Assembly: GCA_964599885.1 (NCBI GenBank)
Contig: CAZRHH010000022.1
Span: forward strand, 1 to 40,976
DNA length: 40,976 nt
Origin: CAZRHH01 sp964599885
GTDB taxonomy: Bacteria > Chloroflexota > Dehalococcoidia > DSTF01 > JACRBR01
Direction of reading: 5' to 3'
Shown here: positions 7,922-15,419 of the stretch, piece after piece
Position numbering within the stretch: position 1 is the stretch's first letter
Layout: the number at the start of each line of letters is the position of its first letter
Position numbers and translations under genes: made by a program
The notes under the pieces: generated by a model
Seen by the model: only the letters and a program-made list of their open reading frames with translations
Told to the model about the DNA's origin: nothing
Databases searched by the model: none

Positions 7922-9270
7922 TGGAGCCCTCAATCCGGTTTTGCACAAGCAGCGACGGGACCCGACTTGCGTATGCGACGCTCGGCCGCGGCAAGCCGCT
8001 GCTGCATGTGCCCGGATTCAGCACCAACCTGGAGATCGAGTGGGAGGACCCGGAGTGCCGCGCCTGGATGGAACGCATTGCGGCGAATCGCCTTCTGGTG
8101 CGGTGCGAGAGCCGCGGAACTGGCGCCAGTCAGCGCACCGTCGAACGCATCTCGCTCGACGCGCACGTCGAGGATCTCGCCACCATCATCGAGGATCTTA
8201 GACTCGATACCGTGGATTTCTTCGCGGCGTACGATGGTGCTTTGGCGGCATTGGCGTATGTGTGCGCCAATCCGGGTCGCGTGCCGCACCTGGTGTTGTT
8301 CGGCGCGTTCCTGCGCGGACTCGACGTCAATGACAGACAGTCATTCGATGCCCTGTCGGCGCTCGCCCGCCAGAATTGGAGACTCTTCCTCCGCACATGG
8401 TCGGGTCTTGCATTTCCGAGCGGCCCGCCGGATCGTCAACGGTGGTACGAGGCACTCGTGCGTCGAACGCTGCTGGCCGAGACAGCCGCGCGCTACATCG
8501 AGTACATGCGCGACACAGATCTCACATCCGCCGTCCGAGATGTTCGTGTGCCGACACTGGTTTTACATCGCCAGGGTGACACGTACGCACCGGTTGCATC
8601 CGGGCGCGCCGTTGCAGCGCTCCTGCCCAACGCAACCTTCGTGTCCCTTCCCGGAGACATTGGATGGCCCGTCGTCGGAGACAGCTCCTACCTTGATCGC
8701 GTGAATGAGTTCCTTGAAGCGGAGAAATCAACCGAGGATCAATCCACGGCCGATCGTACGCCTGCAGGGTCGTTTCGCACCGTCCTCTTCACCGACATCG
8801 TCGGCCACACCGAGATGATGCAGCGCCTCGGCGACGAGCGCGGGCGCGACGTGCTGCGCGAGCACGAGCGGATCACGCGCGATCTGCTGAAGGCGCACGG
8901 CGGCACCGAAGTGAAGACGATGGGCGACGGTTTCATGGCATCGTTCGGCAGTGTCACCAAAGCAATGGACTGCGCGATCGCGCTGCAGCGCGCCTTCGCC
9001 CAGCACACCGAGTCGATGCCCGAGCCGCTGCACGTTCGCGTCGGCCTCAACGCCGGCGAGCCGATCGAAGAAGACGGCGATCTCTTCGGCTCAACGGTGA
9101 TCCTCGCCTCCCGCATCGCGGCGAAGGCGGGCGCGGGCGAGATTCTCGTACCAGACACCGTTCGCGGCCTCCTCTCCGGCAAGGGCTTCGTATTCGGCGA
9201 CCGCGGCGAGTTCGTGCCGAAGGGCTTCGACGAAGGCGTACGGCTCTACGACGTGCGCTGGCGGGAATAG
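7921..9270 (+). CDS. alpha/beta-hydrolase-like domain fused to a class III cyclase (copy 2)
   Basis: A 449-residue tandem paralogue of the preceding gene, with its ATG sharing a base with that gene's TGA (start 7921 chosen over 7894 for this reason and because MEPSIRF matches MEPDIRY). The hydrolase-like half has AAYDGA where GxSxG is expected (Tyr for Ser, about residue 103) and GDIGWP where GDxHWP is usual, so the triad is lost; the acid Asp is kept (RQGDTY). The cyclase half (about 280-449) is nearly identical to copy 1 over long stretches, ending DRGEFVPKGFDEG, whereas the hydrolase halves have drifted far. The two products may form a heterodimer, since class III cyclases work as dimers. 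Confidence 0.85.
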   Translation: MEPSIRFCTSSDGTRLAYATLGRGKPLLHVPGFSTNLEIEWEDPECRAWMERIAANRLLVRCESRGTGASQRTVERISLDAHVEDLATIIEDLRLDTVDFFAAYDGALAALAYVCANPGRVPHLVLFGAFLRGLDVNDRQSFDALSALARQNWRLFLRTWSGLAFPSGPPDRQRWYEALVRRTLLAETAARYIEYMRDTDLTSAVRDVRVPTLVLHRQGDTYAPVASGRAVAALLPNATFVSLPGDIGWPVVGDSSYLDRVNEFLEAEKSTEDQSTADRTPAGSFRTVLFTDIVGHTEMMQRLGDERGRDVLREHERITRDLLKAHGGTEVKTMGDGFMASFGSVTKAMDCAIALQRAFAQHTESMPEPLHVRVGLNAGEPIEEDGDLFGSTVILASRIAAKAGAGEILVPDTVRGLLSGKGFVFGDRGEFVPKGFDEGVRLYDVRWRE

Positions 9271-9285
9271 CCCGCTGCACCCATC

Positions 9286-9350
9286 GTCCCGCCTCCCGCC
9301 TCCCGCCTCCCGCCTCCCGTCTTCCCGCCTCCCGTCTCCCGTCTTCCGCG
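9286..9350. repeat. pyrimidine-rich (CCCGCCT)n-like intergenic tract
   Basis: An imperfect 7-base repeat of the type TCCCGCC/TCCCGTC/TTCCCGC. A relative occurs at 11753-11786. Between 9351 and 9506 I see no gene; a short inverted repeat CGCACG-AG-CGTGCG lies near 9457. Confidence 0.7.
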
Positions 9351-9506
9351 TCTCCGACCAACGGCGGAGCAGCGCGCCCGCCTAACGTCCGCGCCCCCAA
9401 CCCAACCGATGTCCGATTCGGCGTCACCCTCTCGGGTCGTAACTTCCTAGAGACAAGACGCACGAGCGTGCGTGAGATAGGCAGAGAACACAAGGAGTAC
9501 AAACCG

Positions 9507-10916
9507 ATGGCAATCGCGACCTCTTCCACCACACAGACAACCCCCAACCAGATCCGTGACGAATTCGACGCACTCCGGCGCCGCATCGCCGGCGACATCG
9601 TGACGCCGGAAGACGACACGTACGAGGACGCACGAAAGGTGCAGCTCGTCCAGTACGACCGGCGGCCGCGGGCCATCGTCCGCGCCGCCGATACGGCGGA
9701 TGTCGCCGCCGCGGTGCGGTTCGCGCGCGAGCGTGGGCTGCCGCTGGCGGTACGCAGCGGCGGGCACAGCGTCCCCGGCCTGAGCATGGTCGATGACGGC
9801 GTGACGATCGACCTCTCCGGCATGAAGCGCGTGATCATCGATCCGGCCACGGGGCGGGCGCGCGTGCAGGCGGGCGCTACGTCGGGTGACGTCGCCGGCC
9901 CGGCGCACGAGCACGACCTGGCGATCACCACCGGCGACACCTCGTCCGTCGGCATGGGTGGCCTCGTCACCGGCGGCGGCATCGGCTACCTCGCCCGCAA
10001 GTACGGACTGACGATCGATAACCTGATCTCGGCGCAAGTCGTGACAGCGGACGGCGAAGTACGCACGGCCAGCGCGGATGCAAACGCAGACCTGTTCTGG
10101 GCAATCCGCGGCGGCGGCGGCAACTTCGGCATCGTGACGGAGTTCGAGCTGCGACTGGCGCCCGTCGGCAAGATACTGGGCGGCGTGATCGTCTTCCCCG
10201 CCACGCGTGAAGTCATCCGCGCGTACCTCGACTTCATGCCCACAGCACCGGAGGGACTGACGACCCTCACCGACGTGATGATGGCCCCGCCCGCGCCGTT
10301 CATCCCGGAGGATCGCGTCGGCACGCCGGTGATGAGCGTGCTCGTCGCCTGGACCGGCGACTTCGAAGAGGGCGAGCGCGCCCTCGCGCCGCTGCGAGCA
10401 ATCGCAGAGCCGATCGCCGACACAGTCGCGCCGATCCCGTACCCGGCGATCTATCAGTACACGGCCCATCTTGAGGAGCGGCACGGCGTCGCCCTCCGTT
10501 CGATGTTCGCCGATCAGTTCAGCGATCGGGCGATCGACGACGCGCTCGAGGCGCTCGCCCGCGCGACGGCGCCCGTGACGCTGCTGCATATCCGCGGACA
10601 GGGCGGCGCCATCGCCCGCGTCCCGAGCGATGCGACCGCCTTCGCGCACCGCACGCAGAAGTACTTCATTGCCGTCATCGCCGTCTGGTTCCCAGGCGAC
10701 GAAAACGCCCCGACGTACAAGGCGTGGGCGGCCGGGCTGTGGCACCGCATCCGCCCGCAGGGCAACGGCGTCTACGTCAACTTCCTGCAGAACGAAGAGC
10801 CGGAGCGCATCGGCGACGCGTACCCGGCGGCGACGCTGCAGCGCTTGCGCACGCTGAAGAAGAAGTACGACCCGCAGAACATGTTCCGCTACAACCAGAA
10901 TATCCTCCCGGGCTAA
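9507..10916 (+). CDS. FAD-linked oxidase, berberine-bridge-enzyme-like
   Basis: A 469-residue FAD-dependent oxidoreductase of the PCMH/BBE type. The start ATG 9507 has AAGGAG nine bases upstream. Domains: FAD-binding PCMH fold (about 50-220) with SGGHSVPG, whose His is the usual 8-alpha attachment point for FAD, and GGGIGYLARKYGLTIDNL. A substrate domain follows, and then the C-terminal BBE segment (YPAATLQRLRTLKKKYDPQNMF). The Cys that gives bicovalent FAD in plant BBEs is absent (GDTSSVG where GxCPTVG would be), so a single His link is expected. Such enzymes oxidise alcohols, sugars or alkaloid-like amines; the substrate here is unknown. No signal peptide is seen. A strong hairpin follows. 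Confidence 0.85.
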   Translation: MAIATSSTTQTTPNQIRDEFDALRRRIAGDIVTPEDDTYEDARKVQLVQYDRRPRAIVRAADTADVAAAVRFARERGLPLAVRSGGHSVPGLSMVDDGVTIDLSGMKRVIIDPATGRARVQAGATSGDVAGPAHEHDLAITTGDTSSVGMGGLVTGGGIGYLARKYGLTIDNLISAQVVTADGEVRTASADANADLFWAIRGGGGNFGIVTEFELRLAPVGKILGGVIVFPATREVIRAYLDFMPTAPEGLTTLTDVMMAPPAPFIPEDRVGTPVMSVLVAWTGDFEEGERALAPLRAIAEPIADTVAPIPYPAIYQYTAHLEERHGVALRSMFADQFSDRAIDDALEALARATAPVTLLHIRGQGGAIARVPSDATAFAHRTQKYFIAVIAVWFPGDENAPTYKAWAAGLWHRIRPQGNGVYVNFLQNEEPERIGDAYPAATLQRLRTLKKKYDPQNMFRYNQNILPG

Positions 10917-10939
10917 GGGCAGCCGGCGGGTGCAGGCAC

Positions 10940-10969
10940 AAGGGCGGCTCGTCTCGGCGAGCCGCCTTT
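10940..10969 (+). terminator. intrinsic terminator after the FAD-linked oxidase
   Basis: GGCGGCTCG (10943-10951) pairs perfectly with CGAGCCGCC (10958-10966) around the loop TCTCGG, followed by TTT. It lies 26 bases after the stop codon. Confidence 0.75.
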
Positions 10970-11046
10970 GTCGTGTAGCCCGTGTGAAGACGACGATGCG
11001 GCCGTTACCATGTGCCCGCAGAGGCGCGTGAACGCGAAGTGGTTTC

Positions 11047-11490
11047 GTGACTACCTCGTCTGAAAGAGGGCAACACATCCCCACACTCCACCTCATCTGC
11101 GGTCTCCCCTGCTCCGGCAAGACCACCCTCGCCCGCAAACTCGAGCTCGACGCCATCCGCAATCCGATCGAGACGATGCTGTCCGATCATGCGCTGCGAC
11201 TACTGACATTCGGCGTCGACGCCGCCCTCGACTTCAGCGTTTGGACGCGCGGCGAACGCGAAGGAGCGCGCGCCCGCGCCGCCGCCGTCGGCGCCCGCAC
11301 GGAGCTGCACTTCACGGACGCACCGGATGACGTCTTGCTCGCGCGCCTCGCCGAACGCAACGCCGATCTTCCCCCAGGCACCTTCTGGATCGACCCGGCG
11401 TGGCTGCGCGACTGGTTTCCGCTATTCCAGCGCCCCACCCCAGATGAACTCCAACCCCGCGATCCACCCGTCAAGCGAAGCAAGACGTAA
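11047..11490 (+). CDS. small P-loop kinase-like protein, possibly with an internal deletion
   Basis: A 147-residue predicted ATP-binding protein of the AAA/zeta-toxin-like P-loop kinase group. The Walker A motif is GLPCSGKTT at about residues 19-27. LDFSVWTRGERE and ELHFTDAPDDVLLARLAERN correspond to the usual LDFGFW and lid/base-recognition parts, and the ending FPLFQRPTPDEL is typical. Family members usually carry a longer stretch with SPDEW-like residues between the P-loop helix and the LDF strand; here it is reduced to AIRNPIETMLSDHALRLL, so roughly 30 residues seem to be missing in frame. The start is a GTG with no strong Shine-Dalgarno. Function is unknown. Confidence 0.65.
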   Translation: MTTSSERGQHIPTLHLICGLPCSGKTTLARKLELDAIRNPIETMLSDHALRLLTFGVDAALDFSVWTRGEREGARARAAAVGARTELHFTDAPDDVLLARLAERNADLPPGTFWIDPAWLRDWFPLFQRPTPDELQPRDPPVKRSKT

Positions 11491-11503
11491 AACGCGAAAA
11501 GTC

Positions 11504-11530
11504 GTAGGGACGAACCTTCAGGTCCGTCCC
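11504..11530. repeat. palindromic intergenic repeat, family C
   Basis: GTAGGGACGAACC-TTCA-GGTCCGTCCC: an inverted repeat of the form GTAGGGrCGrAC...GTyCGyCCC. Relatives lie at 17142-17168 and 18523-18549. All three are intergenic. Confidence 0.75.
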
Positions 11531-11661
11531 CGTCGGTCAGCGCATCCGCCCCGAACCTACCTCCGCGGATGGAACCGCGCCGAACAGTATCGTGCCCTCT
11601 GCCTGAAAAGTCGATTCAGGTCGTGGCTCGCACGGCGTTAGCGACGACACTCCCGGGCGAA

Positions 11662-11705
11662 GCTCCCCCTCTCCAAGAATTTGGAGAGGGGGCCGGGGGG
11701 TGAGG
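11662..11705. repeat. inverted intergenic repeat, family D
   Basis: CTCCCCCTCTCCAA (to 11676) pairs with TTGGAGAGGGGG (11681-11692) across a four-base loop, and is followed by CCGGGGGGTGAGG. It lies in a 384-base stretch (11491-11874) without genes that is almost wholly made of repeats of four kinds. This is the only copy in the window. Confidence 0.7.
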
Positions 11706-11790
11706 CCCGCGCGTCGTGCAACGCGCGGTTCTCAGTGAACCCGCCCTACGCATCCCGCTTCCCGTCTCTCGTTTCCCGCTTCCCTACCTG

Positions 11791-11867
11791 CGCCCATCTG
11801 TGTCCATCTGTGTGCATCTGTGGTTGCCGAAAAATAACCCTCTGCGCCTCTGTGCCTCTGTGGTGAA
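11791..11867. repeat. intergenic repeats, families A (CATCTGTG) and B (CTCTGTGCCTCTGTGG)
   Basis: 11791-11829 holds repeated CATCTGTGT/CATCTGTGG words (family A). 11839-11867 holds CTCTGCGCCTCTGTGCCTCTGTGGTGAA (family B, written here in two overlapping halves: CTCTGCGCCTCTG and TGCCTCTGTGGTGAA). Family A relatives: 17057-17094 and 18449-18475 (reverse sense). Family B relatives: 17208-17236 and 36415-36456 (reverse sense). Confidence 0.75.
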
Positions 11868-11874
11868 CCCCGCC

Positions 11875-12714
11875 CTACTCGTCCAATTTCGGCATCGTCC
11901 GCATGATCACGCGTGCGAAGTCGTCGTCCGGGAGCTTGGCCTTCAGCGCGGTCAGCGCCTCGGCGTCCTTGCCGACGATGTAGTGGCGCTTCGGCGCATC
12001 CTCCAGCGCCGCGCGAAGAATCACTTCGACCACCGCATCGGGGTTGTCGCGCTCCGTGCCCGGCGGCGACGACGACGACCCGCCCTCGTACTTCTCCAGC
12101 AGCGGCGCGTAGTCCGACGCGCCCTGACGGCGCGTCTTCATCCTGTTCTCACCGATCGATGTCTCGAAGAACCCCGGCTCGACCACGCACGTCGCAATGT
12201 TCCACGGACTCAGCTCCAGATACATCGCCTCCGACAACGCCGCTAGGGCACTCTTCGTCGCGCCGTACACCCCACGAAACTGCGACGACACCACGCCAGC
12301 CATCGAACCGATGTTCACGATGCGTCCCGATCGTTGCGCGCGCATGTGGGGCAACACGGCGCGGATCAGGCGCATCGCGCCGAACACGTTCGTGTCGAAC
12401 ACGCGCAGTGTCTCATCGTCGTCGCAATCCTCCACCGCGGCGACGATGCCGACGCCCGCGTTGTTCACGAGAATGTCGATCCGGCCGGCGCGCGCGATCA
12501 TATCGGCGACCGCGCGCCGCACCGACGCGTCGTCCCTCACATCAAGCTGCGCGGTCTCGATCTGCACGCCGGCCGCCGCTGCCGCGTCACGTAACGGCCC
12601 CGCCTTCTCCAAATTCCGCATCGTCGCCCACACCGAATGCCCTTGCCGCGCGAACTCCACGGCCGATAGCAACCCGAACCCGGAACTGCACCCCGTGATC
12701 AACACGTTGGCCAT
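11875..12714 (-). CDS. classical short-chain dehydrogenase/reductase (SDR)
   Basis: A 279-residue NAD(P)-dependent oxidoreductase with a single Rossmann domain. Cofactor motif TGCSSGFG (residues 8-15), NNAG (84-87), catalytic Ser137 (NIGSMAG), Tyr150 and Lys154 (YGATK), and PGFFET after the active site. Lys/Arg just after strand 2 is not decisive; ATMRNLEKA suggests NADP preference. GGAGGGG precedes the ATG at 12714. It lies 17 bases downstream of the SnoaL-like gene on the same strand and is probably co-transcribed. The hydroxy/keto substrate is unknown. Confidence 0.88.
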   Translation of the reverse strand: MANVLITGCSSGFGLLSAVEFARQGHSVWATMRNLEKAGPLRDAAAAAGVQIETAQLDVRDDASVRRAVADMIARAGRIDILVNNAGVGIVAAVEDCDDDETLRVFDTNVFGAMRLIRAVLPHMRAQRSGRIVNIGSMAGVVSSQFRGVYGATKSALAALSEAMYLELSPWNIATCVVEPGFFETSIGENRMKTRRQGASDYAPLLEKYEGGSSSSPPGTERDNPDAVVEVILRAALEDAPKRHYIVGKDAEALTALKAKLPDDDFARVIMRTMPKLDE

Positions 12715-12731
12715 GATCGTCTAACCCCTCC

Positions 12732-13151
12732 CTACTTGACGCCTAGCTGGCGGCGGAACGTGAGCGTGTCGTAGTACGCCGTTTCCTGCGTGATCAGGCC
12801 ATCGGCGTTGAAGGCGAAGTGGGCGATGATGCGCAGATCGAGATTCTTGCCCGTCGCATCGAGGCCGCGGTAGGAGCCTTCGTGCGCGCCGGCGAGCGTC
12901 AGTTCGATGACGACGCTATCGTCGCCGAACGTCCAGCGGTCGATGCGGCGTTCGAGGCCGGGGAAGCCGTCCCACAGATTGCGGTAGTTATCGATGATCT
13001 CTTCGGCACCGACGAAGCGGCGGCCGGTCGGCACGTCTTCAAAGATGGCGCCTTCCGGGACGTAGGTGGCGAGGACGCGCGCGCGGTCGTGGGCGTTTTC
13101 GGCGGCGACGTGTTCTTCGAGGACTGCTCGCATTTTTTCTGGTGTGGGCAT
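12732..13151 (-). CDS. SnoaL-like / NTF2-fold protein
   Basis: A 139-residue NTF2-like domain protein. Visible pattern: helix VLEEHVAAENAHDRARVLATY, strand GAIFEDVPTGRRFVGAEEIIDNYRNLW, FPGLERRIDRW, and the closing FNADGLITQETAYYDTL. It is a distant relative of the protein at 1804-2208 but not a close paralogue. GAGAGG lies six bases before the ATG. With the SDR behind it the pair may act on one small-molecule pathway, which is inference only. Confidence 0.8.
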   Translation of the reverse strand: MPTPEKMRAVLEEHVAAENAHDRARVLATYVPEGAIFEDVPTGRRFVGAEEIIDNYRNLWDGFPGLERRIDRWTFGDDSVVIELTLAGAHEGSYRGLDATGKNLDLRIIAHFAFNADGLITQETAYYDTLTFRRQLGVK

Positions 13152-13216
13152 GGGTGCCTCTCGTGGGAGAGCATCTTACACGGCCACAATCGGGGCGTCG
13201 AACGGATGCGCGGCGT

Positions 13217-13247
13217 GAAGAGGCGCACCCGGGGGGCGCGCCTCTTC
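13217..13247 (-). terminator. hairpin after the secreted-protein operon
   Basis: GAAGAGGCGC (13217-13226) pairs perfectly with GCGCCTCTTC (13238-13247). It lies 7 bases beyond the stop codon of the gene ending at 13255 on the minus strand. No T-run follows, so it may stop transcription by structure alone or shield the 3' end. Confidence 0.6.
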
Positions 13248-13254
13248 GGTGGCG

Positions 13255-14142
13255 TTAGTTGCGCCGCCGCGCGCTACGAGCCGCGATGCCTACACCGCCT
13301 GCAAGCAGGGCTACCGCAGCCACGGCGACGGCGCTTGCCTCTCGCCAGCCATCGCCGCCGGCGCGCGCTCCGGCCGCCGGCAGGAGCGGCGGCGTTTCAC
13401 CGGGAAGCTGCGCGACGAACGCACGCACGCTGACGCTTCCCGTCGGCGGCGGCAGACCATCGAGGCCTGTGCGGATCGGATAACCGAGCACGCCCTCAGG
13501 CTTTTCACGCATCACGAATGTGTCGGGGATGGCACCGGACACGACGCCTGACTCGGAGACGGTGATCGGGACGATGAAGACGCTCGGAACGCCCTGATTG
13601 CCGACAAGGTTCACCCAACCAAGCCCGCCCCACGCCCAGAGCAGATGCTCTCCCGGCGGGATGTCCGTGAACCGGAACTGGCCGGCTTCATCTGTGAACA
13701 ACGCCACGACGGGACCGGTGTCAGTTGTAACGGCTGCGCTTTCATCAAACCTGCCATTCAACTGAAGTTCAACAAGCGCATGCGTTGGTTGCTCGCCGTC
13801 CGGCTTCTCCTCGAACACACGGCCGGGAAGGGAAAAGTCAGTCGAGAGTACGCGATCAGTCCCGCGGGTCGGTTCAGGAAACGTCGTCGACAGAGGCGGC
13901 GGGCCGACGGTGGGAGAGCCGGTCACCGATGCTTCCGGTGTCGCCGTGGCGGAGGGTGACCCCGACGGCTGGGCGGCTGTGCTGCTCGCAGTCGCTGTAG
14001 TCGTCGGTGCTGTCTGGGTTTGTGTGGTCGTGACGGTGACCGTACCTTCTTCTCCGGCGCTCGCCGGGCCAGCGTGGAGGGTGAGCGAGCCGGCGAGTAG
14101 AAGCGCTCCCGCGGCGACTGCAAAGACTGATACACGAAACAT
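13255..14142 (-). CDS. secreted surface protein with C-terminal LPAAG-type anchor
   Basis: About 295 residues. I start at ATG 14142 (MFRVSVF) because AGAGGG lies six bases upstream; ATGs at 14148 and 14160 are alternatives, the last overlapping the previous stop. A Sec signal peptide is evident (AVAAGALLLAGSLTL, cleavage after AGPASA). It is followed by a Thr/Ser/Pro-rich linker of about 70 residues, a beta-sandwich of the carboxypeptidase-regulatory/SdrD-B kind (DEAGQFRFTDIPPGEHLLWAW), and a tripartite C-terminus: LPAAG, a hydrophobic helix (AVAVAAVALLAGGVGIAA), and RSARRRN. This resembles a sortase substrate, though LPAAG is not canonical LPxTG and a plain membrane anchor is possible. It is the last gene of the operon behind the C18 tract. 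Confidence 0.7.
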   Translation of the reverse strand: MFRVSVFAVAAGALLLAGSLTLHAGPASAGEEGTVTVTTTQTQTAPTTTATASSTAAQPSGSPSATATPEASVTGSPTVGPPPLSTTFPEPTRGTDRVLSTDFSLPGRVFEEKPDGEQPTHALVELQLNGRFDESAAVTTDTGPVVALFTDEAGQFRFTDIPPGEHLLWAWGGLGWVNLVGNQGVPSVFIVPITVSESGVVSGAIPDTFVMREKPEGVLGYPIRTGLDGLPPPTGSVSVRAFVAQLPGETPPLLPAAGARAGGDGWREASAVAVAAVALLAGGVGIAARSARRRN

Positions 14143-14156
14143 GTTCATCCCTCTTT

Positions 14157-14768
14157 TCATCGCGCGTCGTAGCCAATCGTGTCGTTTTCGGACCAGTTGT
14201 ACCAGACATCCAGGAAGCCAGGGTTGCTGCCGAGGCCGGTCGCGAAGCAATATGCACTGCTGCCGTTCGCGATGCTCCCGAAGTCGCAGATGTGCGTCCC
14301 GCTCTGGTCGAGGAGGAGCGCGACGTTATTGATTTGGCTACCGGAGTTGTTGTAAATGCGGAACGTGACGTAGTCGTTGCGGCTACTGAAAACCGTCACT
14401 CCAGAACCCGCGCCTGAGCGAGCGATACAGTACGCGCGGGATGGAGGGCTCAAGCGAAAGGACTCAGCGGTATTCGCAATCGCGCCAGTCTCGCCTCTCG
14501 CCTTGAAACAGAATTCCTGGTTCGTTCCGGGCATCGTCGAGAAGTCAACGGAATTCGGCGTCCCATCATTGTTGTTGTTCACCCGCCTGCCCGTCTCCTG
14601 ATCGGGTGAATACTGACCGTTCACGTAGTCTGTCGCGCGATAGAGCACATACCGTTTCTCGGCGTGCAGCGTCAGGCCGTTGCCGCCGAAATAGCTTCCT
14701 TCGAAGAAGTGGCGAACGGTCGTGTTGTTGACGCGCTGGGCGTAGGCTGCGTCAGGCGCGTCCTTACA
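14157..14768 (-). CDS. beta-rich extracellular segment, probably the frameshifted C-terminal half of the metalloprotease
   Basis: The frame is open from the end of the metalloprotease (codon TGT at 14768-14766) to a TGA at 14157, about 203 residues. The first start in frame is a GTG at 14648 with no good Shine-Dalgarno, but the 40 codons upstream already read like protein (DAPDAAYAQRVNNTTVRHFF). The rest is Asn/Ser/Gly-rich with paired cysteines (FCFKARG, RAYCIARSG, HICDFGS, SAYCFATG) and strand patterns such as DYVTFRIYNNSG, as expected of a secreted beta-sandwich. It has no signal peptide of its own. The simplest reading is one protein with the gene before it, split by one extra base. The following gene begins at its stop. 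Confidence 0.6.
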   Translation of the reverse strand, partial: CKDAPDAAYAQRVNNTTVRHFFEGSYFGGNGLTLHAEKRYVLYRATDYVNGQYSPDQETGRRVNNNNDGTPNSVDFSTMPGTNQEFCFKARGETGAIANTAESFRLSPPSRAYCIARSGAGSGVTVFSSRNDYVTFRIYNNSGSQINNVALLLDQSGTHICDFGSIANGSSAYCFATGLGSNPGFLDVWYNWSENDTIGYDAR

Positions 14769-15396
14769 TCCGGTAGGCGTTCGAGAAGTCGGTGATGTCG
14801 TGGCCTTGCACGGCGGTAAGCGTTGGGCTGTTGCAGTGACCCATGATGCTCGAACAGTTGTAACCGGCGTTGGGGGCGACGTAGTGTTCGGCCGCGTTGT
14901 AGAGCACGTGGCCCAACTCGTGCATCACATCGGACTGGCGGTGGGTGTTAATGGCGAAGGCGGGCGTGTACATGTAGATGGTGCCGGCTGGCGTCTGATA
15001 ATTGAAGTCGAAGAGTGGGCAGCCATGCGACGCTCCCCCTCCCGGGGCCATGCCGCAGACGTTCCGATCGTTGGCGCCGGCGATCATCACAGCTCCGGAC
15101 TGGAACGTGAACACGTTGAAGCCCGTAGTTGGGCTGAGCGCACTATTCCATGCCGTGACCGCGTTGGAGATCGGCACCGGCCATTGGGCTGGGATGAACC
15201 CTGGGTACACGGAGATCGCGAGACCCTGTGCAGTGCGCGCGTTCATCTCGCTGTTCTCGAAGAACAGGAGCTGGTGGCTGCCGTCGTTGTCGTTGTCGTG
15301 ATGGCTCGCCGTGGCGGGTGAGCCGGCGCCCGAGTACAACAGCAAGCCGACGAGCGCGACAACAAGCGGTAGGAGTTTCGGAGCGATTCGCATCAT
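14764..15396 (-). CDS. secreted metzincin-like zinc metalloprotease (N-terminal part)
   Basis: 210 residues to the first stop. Signal peptide at residues 5-30 (LLPLVVALVGLLLYSGAG, cut after ATA). The zinc site is HELGH (His159, Glu160, His163) with a probable third ligand His171 (HVLYNAAEH, two residues longer than the usual HExxHxxGxxH) and a Met-turn candidate SSIMGHC (Met185). The fold therefore resembles matrixin/metzincin proteases acting outside the cell. The frame stops at YRM, but reading continues in the +1 frame with protein-like sequence. TTGAGG lies before the ATG. Its promoter contains the 18-base C/G tract. Confidence 0.65.
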   Translation of the reverse strand: MMRIAPKLLPLVVALVGLLLYSGAGSPATASHHDNDNDGSHQLLFFENSEMNARTAQGLAISVYPGFIPAQWPVPISNAVTAWNSALSPTTGFNVFTFQSGAVMIAGANDRNVCGMAPGGGASHGCPLFDFNYQTPAGTIYMYTPAFAINTHRQSDVMHELGHVLYNAAEHYVAPNAGYNCSSIMGHCNSPTLTAVQGHDITDFSNAYRM

Positions 15397-15419
15397 TGCG
15401 GCACCTCAATCGACTTGCG

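Noticed and set aside
9286..9350. Coding or regulatory role for the CCCGCCT tract
   Set aside because: Low-complexity pyrimidine run with no frame, hairpin or promoter; recorded only as a repeat.
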